Source of the DNA: Planobacterium oryzisoli
Lineage (GTDB): Bacteria > Bacteroidota > Bacteroidia > Flavobacteriales > Weeksellaceae
Length of the DNA: 64,000 bases
NCBI RefSeq assembly: GCF_015354315.1
Contig: NZ_JADKYY010000009.1
Coordinates: forward strand, 1 to 64,000
Reading direction: 5' to 3'
In this document: positions 54,588 to 63,122 of the stretch, one piece after another
Numbering within the stretch: position 1 is the stretch's first letter
How the letters are laid out: each line of letters begins with the position of its first letter
The notes under the pieces: generated by a model
Seen by the model: only the letters and a program-made list of their open reading frames with translations
Told to the model about the DNA's origin: nothing
Databases searched by the model: none
Position numbers and translations under genes: made by a program

Positions 54588-55370
54588 ATGCAGCCAATCA
54601 AAGCCTCTGTACCACCTTTGCATTATTCTGTCGCGGGAACGGGCACTGTGGATGTGGTACTGCTTCACGGATTCTTAGAAAGCAGTAGCATATGGAAATA
54701 CCTTATACCTCTTTTTGACCCCTCATTTAGAGTTATTTTAATTGATTTGCCTGGGCACGGGAATTCCCCTACAGAAAAAGGTGAGCATACAATAGAAGAG
54801 ATGGGGCATCGGGTCTATGCAACATTAAAAGAAATTGGTGTAAACCGCTTCCACCTTATCGGCCACTCGATGGGTGGCTATATTGCCCTAGCCATAGCAG
54901 AAACCTATGCATCAGAGATCCGCACCCTGACCTTGCTGTTCTCTACATACAAAGCCGATTCCCCTGAGAAAAAAATTATACGTGAAAAAAGTGTGGAGGT
55001 AATGAAATCGGATTTTGACAGGTTTGTCGAGCTTGGAGTTCCTAACCTTTTTGGTTCGTATGCTAAGAAGGCGCAGGAGCAACGCATTCAGTGGGCAAAA
55101 GAAATAGCATTACAAACCTCCACACAAGGTGCAATTACCGCTACAAAAGCGATGATGCAAAGACCTGATCGCCGAGATATAGCTCTACAGCTTGGATCTA
55201 ATTTACTTGTTTTACTCGGAAAAGAAGATTCTGCTATAAATTCAGAGGAGCTACTTTTAGAACTCGAACCAACTGAGGCAAGAACCCATCTGTTATCCTG
55301 CGGACATAATGGACATATAGAGCTTCCGGAGCAGTGCGCAAGGATACTAAATGCAGAATTGTTGGTTTAG
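54588..55370 (+). CDS. Alpha/beta hydrolase
   Basis: A 260-residue serine hydrolase fold. The oxyanion-hole segment is VVLLHGFLESSSIWKYL. The nucleophile elbow is GHSMGG (Ser94). The catalytic His lies in CGHNGHIELPEQ near the C-terminus, with a candidate Asp/Glu in GKEDSAINSEEL. No signal peptide is visible. The substrate is unknown (esterase, lipase or haloalkane-dehalogenase-like families share this plan). It follows dsbD by 5 bases and overlaps the convergent nrnA gene by 4. Confidence 0.87.
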   Translation: MQPIKASVPPLHYSVAGTGTVDVVLLHGFLESSSIWKYLIPLFDPSFRVILIDLPGHGNSPTEKGEHTIEEMGHRVYATLKEIGVNRFHLIGHSMGGYIALAIAETYASEIRTLTLLFSTYKADSPEKKIIREKSVEVMKSDFDRFVELGVPNLFGSYAKKAQEQRIQWAKEIALQTSTQGAITATKAMMQRPDRRDIALQLGSNLLVLLGKEDSAINSEELLLELEPTEARTHLLSCGHNGHIELPEQCARILNAELLV

Positions 55371-56404
55371 TCGGAGTCACTCGCTTGAAGAGAAGGCTCA
55401 TCCTCTATAATCCTCTGGAAGTCTGCCACGGTAGACTCTAACGTCTTATAATATTTACCTCCGGCGGCATTAATATGCCCCCCTCCGTTAAAGTGCTTCC
55501 TGGAAAACTGATTAACATCTAGATCGTCTTTGGAGCGGAAAGAAATTTTGATAAAGTCTTCGTATAAATCTTCCATAAAAAAAGCAGCCATCTTTACTCC
55601 CTGTATGCTAAGACCATAGTTTACAAAACCTTCTGTGTCTCCTTTCTCAAAACCATAAGTTCGTAACTCATCTCTTGTGAGTGTAAGTATGGCTACTTGT
55701 CCATCGGCTGCAAGTTCCATTCGACCCAATATAAGTCCCAGTAATTTGAATCGGGATAATGTGTTAGTGTCCCATGTACTGGATGCAATCATTGAAGGTT
55801 CTGCACCTTTCTCTATAAGGTCTGCTACTACCCTATGCGTCTGTGCTGAGGTGGATCTGAAGCGGAAACCTCCAGTATCGGTCATAATTCCACAGTAAAG
55901 ACATTGGGCTGCTTGCAGGTCAATATGCTCCTTTGCACCAAGTGCATCCGCAAAATTATAAATCATTTGACAGGTTGCCGGTTGTGTTGTATCGGAATAC
56001 ACGTAGTCAAATGCGTCAGGCATTTGATGGTGATCAATTAAAATCTTAATTGAATTACTGTTTGTAATCCAAGGTGCCATCAAATCTCCGCTGCGCTGCG
56101 GTGAATTAAAATCCAAAATGAATAATACATCCGCACTTTGAAGTATTTCCCTTGCTTTTTTACGTTTATAATCTGCAATAGTTATCTTCTTTGCCTCCGG
56201 CATCCATTTTAGAAACTTAGGAAAATCATTGGGAACAACTACATCCGCCTCCACTCCATAATTACGTAATATATGCTTTAGGCCAAGCGAAGAACCAATG
56301 GCATCTCCATCGGGATTATAATGGGTCACTATTACCACTTTGTTCTCCTTACAAAGCAGAGACCTGATTTCATCCAAATTCTGGGGTGTAAACATCGTAC
56401 TCAT
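55367..56404 (-). CDS. nrnA: DHH-family oligoribonuclease / pAp phosphatase (NrnA-like)
   Basis: A 345-residue DHH/DHHA1 phosphoesterase. Motifs are VTHYNPDGDAIGSSLGL, FILDFNSPQRSG, LIDHHQMPDAF (DHH) and GIMTDTGGFRF, plus the DHHA1 motif NGGGHINAAGGKYY at the C-terminus. Such enzymes degrade short RNA and 3'-phosphoadenosine phosphate. A second start nine bases downstream (ATG at 56395) is possible. A -7 box lies 5 bases before the first ATG, so the leader is minimal. Confidence 0.93.
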   Translation of the reverse strand: MSTMFTPQNLDEIRSLLCKENKVVIVTHYNPDGDAIGSSLGLKHILRNYGVEADVVVPNDFPKFLKWMPEAKKITIADYKRKKAREILQSADVLFILDFNSPQRSGDLMAPWITNSNSIKILIDHHQMPDAFDYVYSDTTQPATCQMIYNFADALGAKEHIDLQAAQCLYCGIMTDTGGFRFRSTSAQTHRVVADLIEKGAEPSMIASSTWDTNTLSRFKLLGLILGRMELAADGQVAILTLTRDELRTYGFEKGDTEGFVNYGLSIQGVKMAAFFMEDLYEDFIKISFRSKDDLDVNQFSRKHFNGGGHINAAGGKYYKTLESTVADFQRIIEDEPSLQASDSD

Positions 56405-56409
56405 TTATG

Positions 56410-56417
56410 CAAAGTTA
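56410..56417 (-). promoter_or_regulatory. -7 box for nrnA
   Basis: The minus strand reads TAACTTTG, an exact match, 5 bases before the ATG at 56404. Confidence 0.5.
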
Positions 56418-56527
56418 AACTATTGTATTTTCGTACCCAACATACAAACGACATTACACAACTTCAAATGATTGGTAGCACCTTGTTGGGAGGTCATTCA
56501 ACTAGATAAGAATGAATATTTTAAATA

Positions 56528-56562
56528 TATATTTGTACGATATAAATTATTTTGTATTTTTG
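56528..56562 (+). promoter_or_regulatory. Promoter of rpmH (two TAnnTTTG boxes)
   Basis: TATATTTG at 56528-56535 and TATTTTTG at 56555-56562. The TTTG of the first (56532-56535) stands 19 bases before the second, ideal for a -33/-7 pair, while the first is also a full -7 octamer. The rpmH ATG is 45 bases downstream. Confidence 0.65.
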
Positions 56563-56607
56563 CAGTCTTAAAATTAATAGAAGAGTTTTACACTAAAGAT
56601 ATTAGAA

Positions 56608-56766
56608 ATGAGCAAAAGAACATTCCAGCCATCGGAAAGAAAGAAAAGAAACAAGCACGGTTTCAGAGAAAGAATGTCTACACCTAACGGAAGAAGAGTG
56701 TTGGCTGCAAGAAGAGCTAAAGGCAGAAAGAGTTTGACCGTTAGTGCAGCACGCGCTAAGAGATAA
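56608..56766 (+). CDS. rpmH: 50S ribosomal protein L34
   Basis: A 52-residue basic protein, [20 protein letters not shown] then [20 protein letters not shown], a direct match to L34, with a short Bacteroidota-type tail ending AARAKR. It is part of the large ribosomal subunit. In many bacteria rpmH neighbours rnpA or dnaA; here it is alone between nrnA (divergent) and ftsE, followed by a terminator. Confidence 0.97.
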   Translation: MSKRTFQPSERKKRNKHGFRERMSTPNGRRVLAARRAKGRKSLTVSAARAKR

Positions 56767-56789
56767 TTCAATCTATTATCATATTTCCT

Positions 56790-56825
56790 ATGCTTGAAGA
56801 AGAAATTTTTCAGGCATTTTTTGTT
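56790..56825 (+). terminator. Terminator of rpmH
   Basis: Arms atgcttgaa (56790-56798) and ttcaggcat (56809-56817) pair with one wobble; a T-run follows. Confidence 0.7.
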
Positions 56826-56867
56826 GTTAAATTTGAGCAAAAGTTAGGATGTGTTTCCCCTTTTCTT

Positions 56868-56875
56868 TACTTTTG
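56868..56875 (+). promoter_or_regulatory. -7 box for ftsE
   Basis: TACTTTTG matches TAnnTTTG, 28 bases before the ATG. Confidence 0.5.
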
Positions 56876-56903
56876 ATCCTGCACAATTACTAAAATACCT
56901 GTA

Positions 56904-57614
56904 ATGCCACACAGCCATATCGAAGGAGATAATATCATCAGCCTAACTAACGCTAAAATAGCTCAGAAAAACTTTACCGTTTTAACTGGAGTGAACCTAA
57001 ACATTAAGAAAGGACGTTTTTGCTACTTAATAGGCAAAACAGGCTCGGGAAAAAGTTCACTACTTAAAACATTGTATGGACACATTCCTCTGCATCAAGG
57101 AAATGGCAACGTTGCTGGATTCGATCTGAAAGATCTCAAAATATCACAGGTTCCTGATCTGCGACGTAAACTGGGTATTGTTTTCCAGGATTTCCAATTG
57201 CTTTCTGACAGAACAGTGGAAAAAAACTTGCGCTTCGTATTGGAAGCCACTGGATGGAAAGAAAAACCCAAAATGGACGAAAGAATCAATGAGGTCCTTG
57301 CCAGTGTGGGAATGAAAAGCAAGAAGCATAAAATGCCACATGAGCTTTCCGGAGGTGAGCAACAGAGAATCGCAATTGCCCGTGCTCTTTTAAACCGCCC
57401 GGATCTGATTCTGGCCGATGAACCCACAGGAAACCTAGACCCTGAGACTTCCAACGAAATAATGACACTGCTTAAGCGCGTTGCAATGGAACATAATAGT
57501 GCCGTGGTAATGGCCACACACGACTACCATATGATCCAGAACTTTCCAGGGGAAGCCATTAAATGCGAAGACGGCCATGTAAGTGTTATGAATACCGCTG
57601 ATCTTTTCGAATAA
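56904..57614 (+). CDS. ftsE: Cell division ATP-binding protein FtsE-like
   Basis: A 236-residue ABC ATPase. Walker A is [19 protein letters not shown], the Q-loop is [15 protein letters not shown], the signature is [15 protein letters not shown], and Walker B is [15 protein letters not shown]. The VFQDFxLL and EPTGNLDP forms and the length match FtsE/LolD-type ATPases; the FtsE label is favoured by the '[10 protein letters not shown]' segment. No adjacent ftsX is present; its partner would be elsewhere, as in many Bacteroidota. Assignment as LolD-like cannot be fully excluded. Confidence 0.82.
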   Translation: MPHSHIEGDNIISLTNAKIAQKNFTVLTGVNLNIKKGRFCYLIGKTGSGKSSLLKTLYGHIPLHQGNGNVAGFDLKDLKISQVPDLRRKLGIVFQDFQLLSDRTVEKNLRFVLEATGWKEKPKMDERINEVLASVGMKSKKHKMPHELSGGEQQRIAIARALLNRPDLILADEPTGNLDPETSNEIMTLLKRVAMEHNSAVVMATHDYHMIQNFPGEAIKCEDGHVSVMNTADLFE

Positions 57615-57630
57615 TTTCTATTACCCACCA

Positions 57631-58341
57631 TCAAATTGTGGGAAACACGTGAAAATCGTTGGTTAATTCCAAATATTGCTCGGAAAATCTCCTTGGCGCA
57701 GCTTCTATAGTAAAATCTTCTTGCAGTTCGAGCTGCACCTCTTGTAGAAAGCAAAACTCAAGTAAAGAACGCCTATAGGGTAATTCATCCCGTCCACGAA
57801 TTCGAACATGACGTTTAAGCCAAAACCCCTGCTCTGCCGCTAAAGAAATAAATTCTTGCGAAGTAATATAGGGTATTATAACTGCCAATATACCCCCCTC
57901 ACGAACAAGATGCCCCGCGCTGATAATCAGTTCGTTATAATTCAGGGAAATCTGTTGCCTTGCCACAGGATGTTTCTCAGAAGAATTCACTTCAAAATAG
58001 GGTGGGTTACAAACCACAAGATCATACTTTTTATCCGTGCGATAGGAACGTACATCTTTATTCAAGACTCTTAGTTGTGGACTAAATTGACTTTGTGTAA
58101 AGTTCTTTTGTGCCAGATTAAATGCCTCAGAATCAATTTCGACAGCTGTAATGCGCGCAGAAGAGTACCTTTGGGCCAACATTAGCGACACAACGCCTGT
58201 ACCCGTACCGACTTCCAATATTTCAGTGCAATTATCTGATCCTTGAGTAAGTGCTCCTAGAAGAACTGCGTCGGTCCCTACCATGAATACCGACCTACTT
58301 TGTGAAATTGTAAATTTTTTAAACCTAAAGGGCTTTATCAT
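57631..58341 (-). CDS. trmN6: tRNA1(Val) (adenine37-N6)-methyltransferase
   Basis: A 236-residue class I methyltransferase, YfiC type. The SAM-binding motif is EILEVGTGTGVVSLMLAQRY. The catalytic amino-methyltransferase motif is VVCNPPYFEV (NPPY). The N-terminal MIKPFRFKKFTISQSRSVFM (ending in VGTDAVLLG) is typical of TrmN6. It is the last gene of ribE-histidine kinase-trmN6, with its ATG overlapping the kinase stop by 4 bases. Confidence 0.9.
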   Translation of the reverse strand: MIKPFRFKKFTISQSRSVFMVGTDAVLLGALTQGSDNCTEILEVGTGTGVVSLMLAQRYSSARITAVEIDSEAFNLAQKNFTQSQFSPQLRVLNKDVRSYRTDKKYDLVVCNPPYFEVNSSEKHPVARQQISLNYNELIISAGHLVREGGILAVIIPYITSQEFISLAAEQGFWLKRHVRIRGRDELPYRRSLLEFCFLQEVQLELQEDFTIEAAPRRFSEQYLELTNDFHVFPTI

Positions 58342-59792
58342 ATATTAGTGGGAAGGGTAATTGTAAACTTGGTTCCTTTTCCCAGTTCGGACTTTACGGA
58401 AATATCCCCTTTGTACTCTTCAACCATTTTTCTTACCATCGTCAAACCTAGACCCATTCCGGAACTCTTAGATGTGAAATTGGGTTCAAAAATCCTGTCG
58501 TACATATCTTCGGCAATACCCACTCCGTTGTCCTCGACAGAAATCGTGACCCGTTTTTGAACCTGCTCAATATCTACGTTTATGATGGATTCGCGACCAC
58601 TTGCCGTAGCTTGTCTGGCATTGGTTATTAAATTAGTGATAATACGATTCAAATAAATCTTATCCATCATTATTTGAATGTCTTCCCTATTAGAATGCAC
58701 AAATATATTATCATCGTTGAATATCCGTACAATACTTGCTATTTCTTTATTCAAGTTGAAAATCTCATTATGCTTCTCTGGGAGCTGCGCAAATTGAGAG
58801 AATGCTGAGGCTACCGTAGCAATCAAATCGATCTGCTCTACAACCGAGTCACTCATTCGGTGAACCCGCTCTGTAATATCTGGATCATTCGGATCAAACT
58901 TTCTCTTGAAATTCTGAATGGTTAGCTTCATTGGAGTGAGCGGATTCTTTACTTCATGTGCTACTTGCTTTGCCATTTCTCTCCAAGCCTGCTCTTTTTC
59001 AGTGAAACTAAGACGCTCTTTTTGATCCTGAATCTGCAGGATCATCTTGTTATAGGATTTAACTAAGGAACTAAGTTCGTCGTTCTTGTAGTAGCGAATA
59101 GGCTTCATGTCTTTATCAAAGAGAGTTAGTCTATTGATAAGTTCGGAGAATTTTGTAAGGGTATTGGTTAAGTGTCGCGATATGTGTAGGCTTATATAGA
59201 TAGAAATAGCGATTAGTAATAAATTAACGAGAACAATTTTGCGAACATAACTATCAAAAACCCTAAAGTAGGATGAGTCGCTGTGGTAGTAGGGAAAGTG
59301 CACAATTCCGATGGGTTCCAGTGTATTGTTCTTGAGCACCATGTAGGACGATACCACATTGGCTTCCAGTGCTGCATCATAGGTATTTATATCCAAACGT
59401 TTGTCTGTTCCCAACACATCATTGATGAGGGAAATTGGAAGTGATTTTACGGTTATCTGTTCCGGTTGCTTGTTGGAAATTAAATAGCGCCCTTTCAAGT
59501 CGTAGATAATAACATCCGCCTTGTTGATGTCAGAGATTTCAAAAATTTTATTAGAAAGCACTTCAGGTAAGTCCTCAGACTGAATCTGTTCATGACTTAC
59601 GGCGTAATCAAGAGATGCCATAAGAGCATCTGACTTACGCTGCTGGTCGGTTCGGCTTTGTTCCTTTGCATTGTTCTTTAACTGCAGGTAGGACACAAGA
59701 GTAGAGGATACAACACTTAATAAGCAGATTGCAACAAAACCCCAAAATATTCGGTTTCTTAAACTATATCCACGGTATCTATTCAGCGACAT
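58338..59792 (-). CDS. Sensor histidine kinase, NtrY-like (orphan)
   Basis: About 484 residues. A first membrane helix (about 14-38), an extracytoplasmic sensor part (about 40-180) with no recognised fold, and a second helix (about 185-208) precede a HAMP-like linker. The H-box is MAKQVAHEVKNPLTPMKLTI, and the N-box is RIITNLITNARQA. Then come VEDNGVGIAEDMYDRIFEPN and GMGLGLTMVRKMVEEYKG (ATP-binding lid). The 'VAHEVKNPLTP' H-box is that of NtrY-type kinases. No response regulator is next to it. ATG at 59792 is used over a TTG 6 bases upstream; it overlaps the ribE end. Confidence 0.9.
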   Translation of the reverse strand: MSLNRYRGYSLRNRIFWGFVAICLLSVVSSTLVSYLQLKNNAKEQSRTDQQRKSDALMASLDYAVSHEQIQSEDLPEVLSNKIFEISDINKADVIIYDLKGRYLISNKQPEQITVKSLPISLINDVLGTDKRLDINTYDAALEANVVSSYMVLKNNTLEPIGIVHFPYYHSDSSYFRVFDSYVRKIVLVNLLLIAISIYISLHISRHLTNTLTKFSELINRLTLFDKDMKPIRYYKNDELSSLVKSYNKMILQIQDQKERLSFTEKEQAWREMAKQVAHEVKNPLTPMKLTIQNFKRKFDPNDPDITERVHRMSDSVVEQIDLIATVASAFSQFAQLPEKHNEIFNLNKEIASIVRIFNDDNIFVHSNREDIQIMMDKIYLNRIITNLITNARQATASGRESIINVDIEQVQKRVTISVEDNGVGIAEDMYDRIFEPNFTSKSSGMGLGLTMVRKMVEEYKGDISVKSELGKGTKFTITLPTNI

Positions 59793-60375
59793 TCCCAACC
59801 GACATTAGTTTTGCTACATATTTTCCTATAATATCAAATTCAATATTGACCCTATCACCCACTTTTAATGTGTGCATATTGGTATGCTTCCATGTGTAGG
59901 GAATAATGGCAACCGCAAATTCATTATCTCCGCTTTGTGCCACAGTCAGACTAATACCATTCACTGTGACAGAGCCCTGCGCCACTGTTTGAAACTTAGG
60001 GGACTCATAGGCAATAGTAACAATATAACTACCTTCTAAATCCTCTATTGATTTAACTTTTCCTGTCAAATCAATATGCCCTTGAACAATATGACCGTCC
60101 AATCTACCACCAAGTGGAACACACCTTTCCAGGTTAACCAATGTTCCATTTACCCACTCCTTTAAATTCGTCTTCTCAAGCGTCTCCTCTATAGCGGTCA
60201 CCGTATATTCATCTCCATTAAGCTCCACCACAGTCAAACAGCATCCATTATGCGCAATACTTTGATCAATTTTTAGTTCATTGGAAAAAGGTGCATTCAG
60301 TTTAATATGCACATTGGATCCTTCCTTTGTAATTTGTTGTACTTCACCAATTGCCTCAATTATTCCGGTAAACAT
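59779..60375 (-). CDS. ribE: Riboflavin synthase, alpha subunit
   Basis: A 198-residue enzyme dismutating two 6,7-dimethyl-8-ribityllumazine molecules into riboflavin. The start MFTGIIEAIGEV is diagnostic. The two lumazine-binding halves are seen in NGCCLTVVEL (about 43-52) and NGISLTVAQSGDNEF, each near a GHI/GHID segment (VQGHIDLTGKV). Its last 14 bases overlap the histidine kinase start. The promoter region overlaps that of the divergent pdxA. Confidence 0.96.
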   Translation of the reverse strand: MFTGIIEAIGEVQQITKEGSNVHIKLNAPFSNELKIDQSIAHNGCCLTVVELNGDEYTVTAIEETLEKTNLKEWVNGTLVNLERCVPLGGRLDGHIVQGHIDLTGKVKSIEDLEGSYIVTIAYESPKFQTVAQGSVTVNGISLTVAQSGDNEFAVAIIPYTWKHTNMHTLKVGDRVNIEFDIIGKYVAKLMSVGNVAE

Positions 60376-60389
60376 ATAGTTCTTTTTGT

Positions 60390-60397
60390 TAATTTTG
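60390..60397 (+). promoter_or_regulatory. -7 box for pdxA
   Basis: TAATTTTG, an exact TAnnTTTG match, 37 bases before the ATG. Confidence 0.5.
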
Positions 60398-60416
60398 TAT
60401 ATTTAATAATGTTCAT

Positions 60417-60424
60417 CAAAGATA
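60417..60424 (-). promoter_or_regulatory. -7 box for ribE
   Basis: The minus strand reads TATCTTTG, an exact match. It lies 41 bases upstream of the ribE ATG, beyond the pdxA box, so the two 5' ends should overlap. Confidence 0.5.
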
Positions 60425-60434
60425 ACAATAAACA

Positions 60435-61517
60435 ATGAGTTCTAAACAGGCGTTGGTCAAAGTGGGTATATCAGTTGGGGATTTCAACGGCATTGGACCT
60501 GAAATAATTTTAAAGGCACTTAGTGATAAATCTATTGCCGAATTTTACACACCTATTGTCTTTGGCTCAGGCAAGCTCTTTACATTTCAAAAAAACATCT
60601 TCAAACTTCAGACCAATTTTCATTACATAAATAGTGCGGCGGAGGCCGTTGAGGGTAAAATAAATCTAGTGAACATCTCCAAAGAGAGTTCAAATGTAAC
60701 CTTTGGAGCTCCCACCAGCGAGTCCACAAAATTTGCAATAGATTCTCTTGAGGCAGCAACCAGCGCACTTGAAGCCAAGGATATTGATGTCTTAGTAACC
60801 GCACCGATCAACAAGGACGAAATGATCAAAGAAGGTTTCTCTCATCCTGGCCATACCGGCTATTTAGAAGAAAGATTCAAGAAAAAAGGATTGATGTTTC
60901 TAGTATCCGAGGACTTGAAAGTAGCAGTTCTAACGCATCATATCCCCTTAAGGCAGGTTCCTGAGCAAATTACAAAAGAACAACTAAAGACTACCATTAA
61001 ACAGCTTAATCAAACCTTAATAGAAGATTTTCAAATCCCCCGCCCTAAGATTGCAGTGCTGGGACTGAACCCTCACAGTGGCGACGGTGGCACGATTGGA
61101 ACAGAGGAATTGGAGGTAATTCAACCTGCGATTAAAGAGGTAGCTGACAATGGTATTTTGGCATTTGGACCATTTCCCGCCGACAGCTTCTTTCAACCGT
61201 CAAATCATAGTAAATACGATGCAGTGCTGGCCATGTATCACGACCAAGGCTTAACTCCTTTCAAAACATTGGCTTATGAGAAGGGTGTTAACTATAGTGC
61301 AGGCCTACCGATAGTACGCACTTCGCCTGACCACGGCGTGGCATATGACATTGCTGGTAAAGACCTCGCTGATGCCACAAGCATGAACGAAGCAATATTC
61401 ACTGCAATTAAAATATACAATAACAGAAAAGAATACAATAATTTAAGAGAACATAGGCTAGTGCCTCGTAAAACGAACGGACGAGAAGGAATGGACGAGG
61501 ACTTACCACGTAACTAG
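60435..61517 (+). CDS. pdxA: 4-hydroxythreonine-4-phosphate dehydrogenase
   Basis: A 360-residue NAD-dependent, metal-dependent enzyme of pyridoxal-5'-phosphate synthesis (the DXP-dependent route). Conserved segments are VGDFNGIGPEIILKAL, the substrate/metal segment FSHPGHTGYLEERF, VLTHHIPLRQVP, LGLNPHSGDGGTIG and MYHDQGLTPFKTLAYEKGVN with VRTSPDHGVAYDIAGK. The C-terminal tail (about 340-360) is a low-similarity charged extension. pdxJ is not in the window. Confidence 0.96.
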   Translation: MSSKQALVKVGISVGDFNGIGPEIILKALSDKSIAEFYTPIVFGSGKLFTFQKNIFKLQTNFHYINSAAEAVEGKINLVNISKESSNVTFGAPTSESTKFAIDSLEAATSALEAKDIDVLVTAPINKDEMIKEGFSHPGHTGYLEERFKKKGLMFLVSEDLKVAVLTHHIPLRQVPEQITKEQLKTTIKQLNQTLIEDFQIPRPKIAVLGLNPHSGDGGTIGTEELEVIQPAIKEVADNGILAFGPFPADSFFQPSNHSKYDAVLAMYHDQGLTPFKTLAYEKGVNYSAGLPIVRTSPDHGVAYDIAGKDLADATSMNEAIFTAIKIYNNRKEYNNLREHRLVPRKTNGREGMDEDLPRN

Positions 61518-61590
61518 CGTGAAGCACACACCTTCTATAAAAGTAAGAGTCTAATTACAAAGGCCTTGCAGACATATATTAAATATTAAA

Positions 61591-61625
61591 TAAATTTGCT
61601 ATTTAGAAATAAATGCATATTTTTG
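61591..61625 (+). promoter_or_regulatory. Promoter of the yceD-rpmF unit (two TAnnTTTG boxes)
   Basis: TAAATTTG at 61591-61598 and TATTTTTG at 61618-61625, with the TTTG of the first 19 bases before the second, the same spacing as upstream of rpmH. The ATG at 61638 follows 12 bases after the second box. Confidence 0.65.
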
Positions 61626-61637
61626 CAACCTCAATTT

Positions 61638-62183
61638 ATGGACAAGTTTAAAAACTACGATGTAGTATTTTCCGGACTAAAAAATGGAAAACACGAATTC
61701 CAATTTGAGATTAAAGAGTCGTTCTTTGAACTTTTTGACACGGAGCGGGATTTTACAAATCCTCAAATTGAAGCCCACATTCTTCTAGAAAAGCACACCA
61801 CTTTTCTGGAACTATGGATTAAAATCACTGGTACAGTCACATTGGTTTGCGATATTACCTCAGAGCCTTTTGTGCATGCGATTGAAAACGAGATCCGAAC
61901 ATTAGTAAAATTTGGACCCCACTACGATGACAGTCAGGAAGAAGTGATAACCATTCCCGAATCATCCCACGCTTTCAATGTAGCACAGCTGGTTTACGAA
62001 AATGTGGTTCTTGCAATCCCTATGAAGAAAATATCACCAATGGTGAGTGCAGAAGATCTGGAGTTGTTGGAAAAATTTAGTGTACAGCTACCTGCTAGCA
62101 ACGAGGAAGAATCCCCAGAGACCACAACAGAACCTGTTGATCCGCGGTGGGACGTGTTAAAAAAATTAAAAGACAAAAATTAG
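61638..62183 (+). CDS. YceD/DUF177 family protein
   Basis: A 181-residue protein with a Cys in LVCDITSEPF, a single Cys where relatives often have several. YceD-family proteins precede rpmF in most bacteria and are linked to 23S rRNA accumulation. The acidic C-terminus with WDVLKKLKDKN fits the family. The ATG at 61638 is preferred to the upstream in-frame codon at 61596, because a -7 box sits between and MDKFKNYDVVFSGLKNG is the usual start. rpmF follows 71 bases on. Confidence 0.9.
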   Translation: MDKFKNYDVVFSGLKNGKHEFQFEIKESFFELFDTERDFTNPQIEAHILLEKHTTFLELWIKITGTVTLVCDITSEPFVHAIENEIRTLVKFGPHYDDSQEEVITIPESSHAFNVAQLVYENVVLAIPMKKISPMVSAEDLELLEKFSVQLPASNEEESPETTTEPVDPRWDVLKKLKDKN

Positions 62184-62254
62184 ATTTAAACTATTTTAAA
62201 TGGATGAGATGATCGGAAGTCTCTCATCACTCATCAATTAAAAAATAATTAGAA

Positions 62255-62458
62255 ATGGCACATCCAAAAAGAAGACAGTCAAGTACAAGAAGAGACAAGA
62301 GAAGAACCCATTACAAAGCAGAAGTTCCTCAACTTGCGAAAGATGCTGCATCAGGCGAATTGCATCTTTACCACAGAGCACACTGGCATGAAGGCAAACT
62401 TTACTACCGTGGAAAGGTAGTAATGGAAAAAGAGACTGAAACAACTGAAGAAAACTAG
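62255..62458 (+). CDS. rpmF: 50S ribosomal protein L32
   Basis: A 67-residue basic protein, [20 protein letters not shown] then [20 protein letters not shown], matching L32 of Bacteroidota. The zinc-ligand Cys pairs of Cys-type L32 are absent, so this is the Cys-free form. It follows yceD, as usual, and leads to a terminator before accB. Confidence 0.97.
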   Translation: MAHPKRRQSSTRRDKRRTHYKAEVPQLAKDAASGELHLYHRAHWHEGKLYYRGKVVMEKETETTEEN

Positions 62459-62485
62459 AAAACGTATTTTTCAATCAAATTATAC

Positions 62486-62527
62486 AAAAAACCACTCGAT
62501 TTTAATAAAATCAAGTGGTTTTTTGTT
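62486..62527 (+). terminator. Terminator after rpmF
   Basis: A long stem (62486-62503 with 62507-62524, one C:A mismatch) followed by T-rich sequence. Confidence 0.8.
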
Positions 62528-62536
62528 GTTTTTTTG

Positions 62537-62544
62537 TATTTTTG
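62537..62544 (+). promoter_or_regulatory. -7 box for accB-accC
   Basis: TATTTTTG, an exact match, 22 bases before the accB ATG. Confidence 0.6.
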
Positions 62545-62566
62545 GAGAATATTCAAATAACAAATT

Positions 62567-63055
62567 ATGGACATTAAAGACATACAAAATCTAATTAAGT
62601 TCGTGTCTAAATCGGATGTATCGGAGGTCAAATACAAAACCAAAGACTTTGAGATTACTATCAAGACACCTCTAGGCGCGCAGGAAACGATTTCGTACGG
62701 ACCGCAACCTGTATTTGCGCAGCCTATGCAGCAAAGCACTGCGCCGTCACAAAGTACTTCCAATGCACCAGCTCCATCCGCGCCCTCTTCTGCGGAAGAT
62801 AATGATGAGGGAAAATACATTACGATAAAATCGCCAATGATTGGAACATTCTACCGTAAACCTGCCCCAGATAAAGATGTTTTCGTCAATGTAGGGGATT
62901 CAGTTACCGAAGGTAAAGTAGTATGTGTGATTGAGGCGATGAAACTTTTCAATCAAATTGAATCTGAAGTGTCTGGTAAAATTGTTAAAATATTGGTTGA
63001 CGACGCTACACCAGTGGAATACGACCAACCTTTATTCTTAGTTGATCCTTCTTAA
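62567..63055 (+). CDS. accB: Acetyl-CoA carboxylase biotin carboxyl carrier protein
   Basis: A 162-residue carrier protein. An N-terminal helical part (about 1-45) and a Pro/Ala/Ser-rich linker (about 50-80) precede the biotinyl domain. The biotin-carrying Lys126 lies in CVIEAMKLFNQIE. It shuttles carboxyl groups between biotin carboxylase and carboxyltransferase in malonyl-CoA synthesis. accC follows 67 bases downstream. Confidence 0.97.
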   Translation: MDIKDIQNLIKFVSKSDVSEVKYKTKDFEITIKTPLGAQETISYGPQPVFAQPMQQSTAPSQSTSNAPAPSAPSSAEDNDEGKYITIKSPMIGTFYRKPAPDKDVFVNVGDSVTEGKVVCVIEAMKLFNQIESEVSGKIVKILVDDATPVEYDQPLFLVDPS

Positions 63056-63122
63056 TTTTGAGCGACTGGTCACGTTAGTACGAGGTCTTGCAAACTATTT
63101 TTAATCTGAAATTACTTTTTTA

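Noticed and set aside
56468-56509. A 13-codon frame upstream of rpmH (MIGSTLLGGHSTR)
   Set aside because: It is too short to judge, lies before the rpmH promoter and shows no leader-peptide features such as amino-acid runs with a hairpin.
56904-57614. ftsE-like ATPase read as part of a larger ABC importer operon
   Set aside because: No permease or binding protein is adjacent, and the sequence fits FtsE/LolD-type single ATPases.
60376-60434. Possible FMN or other riboswitch ahead of ribE or pdxA
   Set aside because: The gap is only 59 bases and shows no RFN-type conserved sequence or terminator hairpin.
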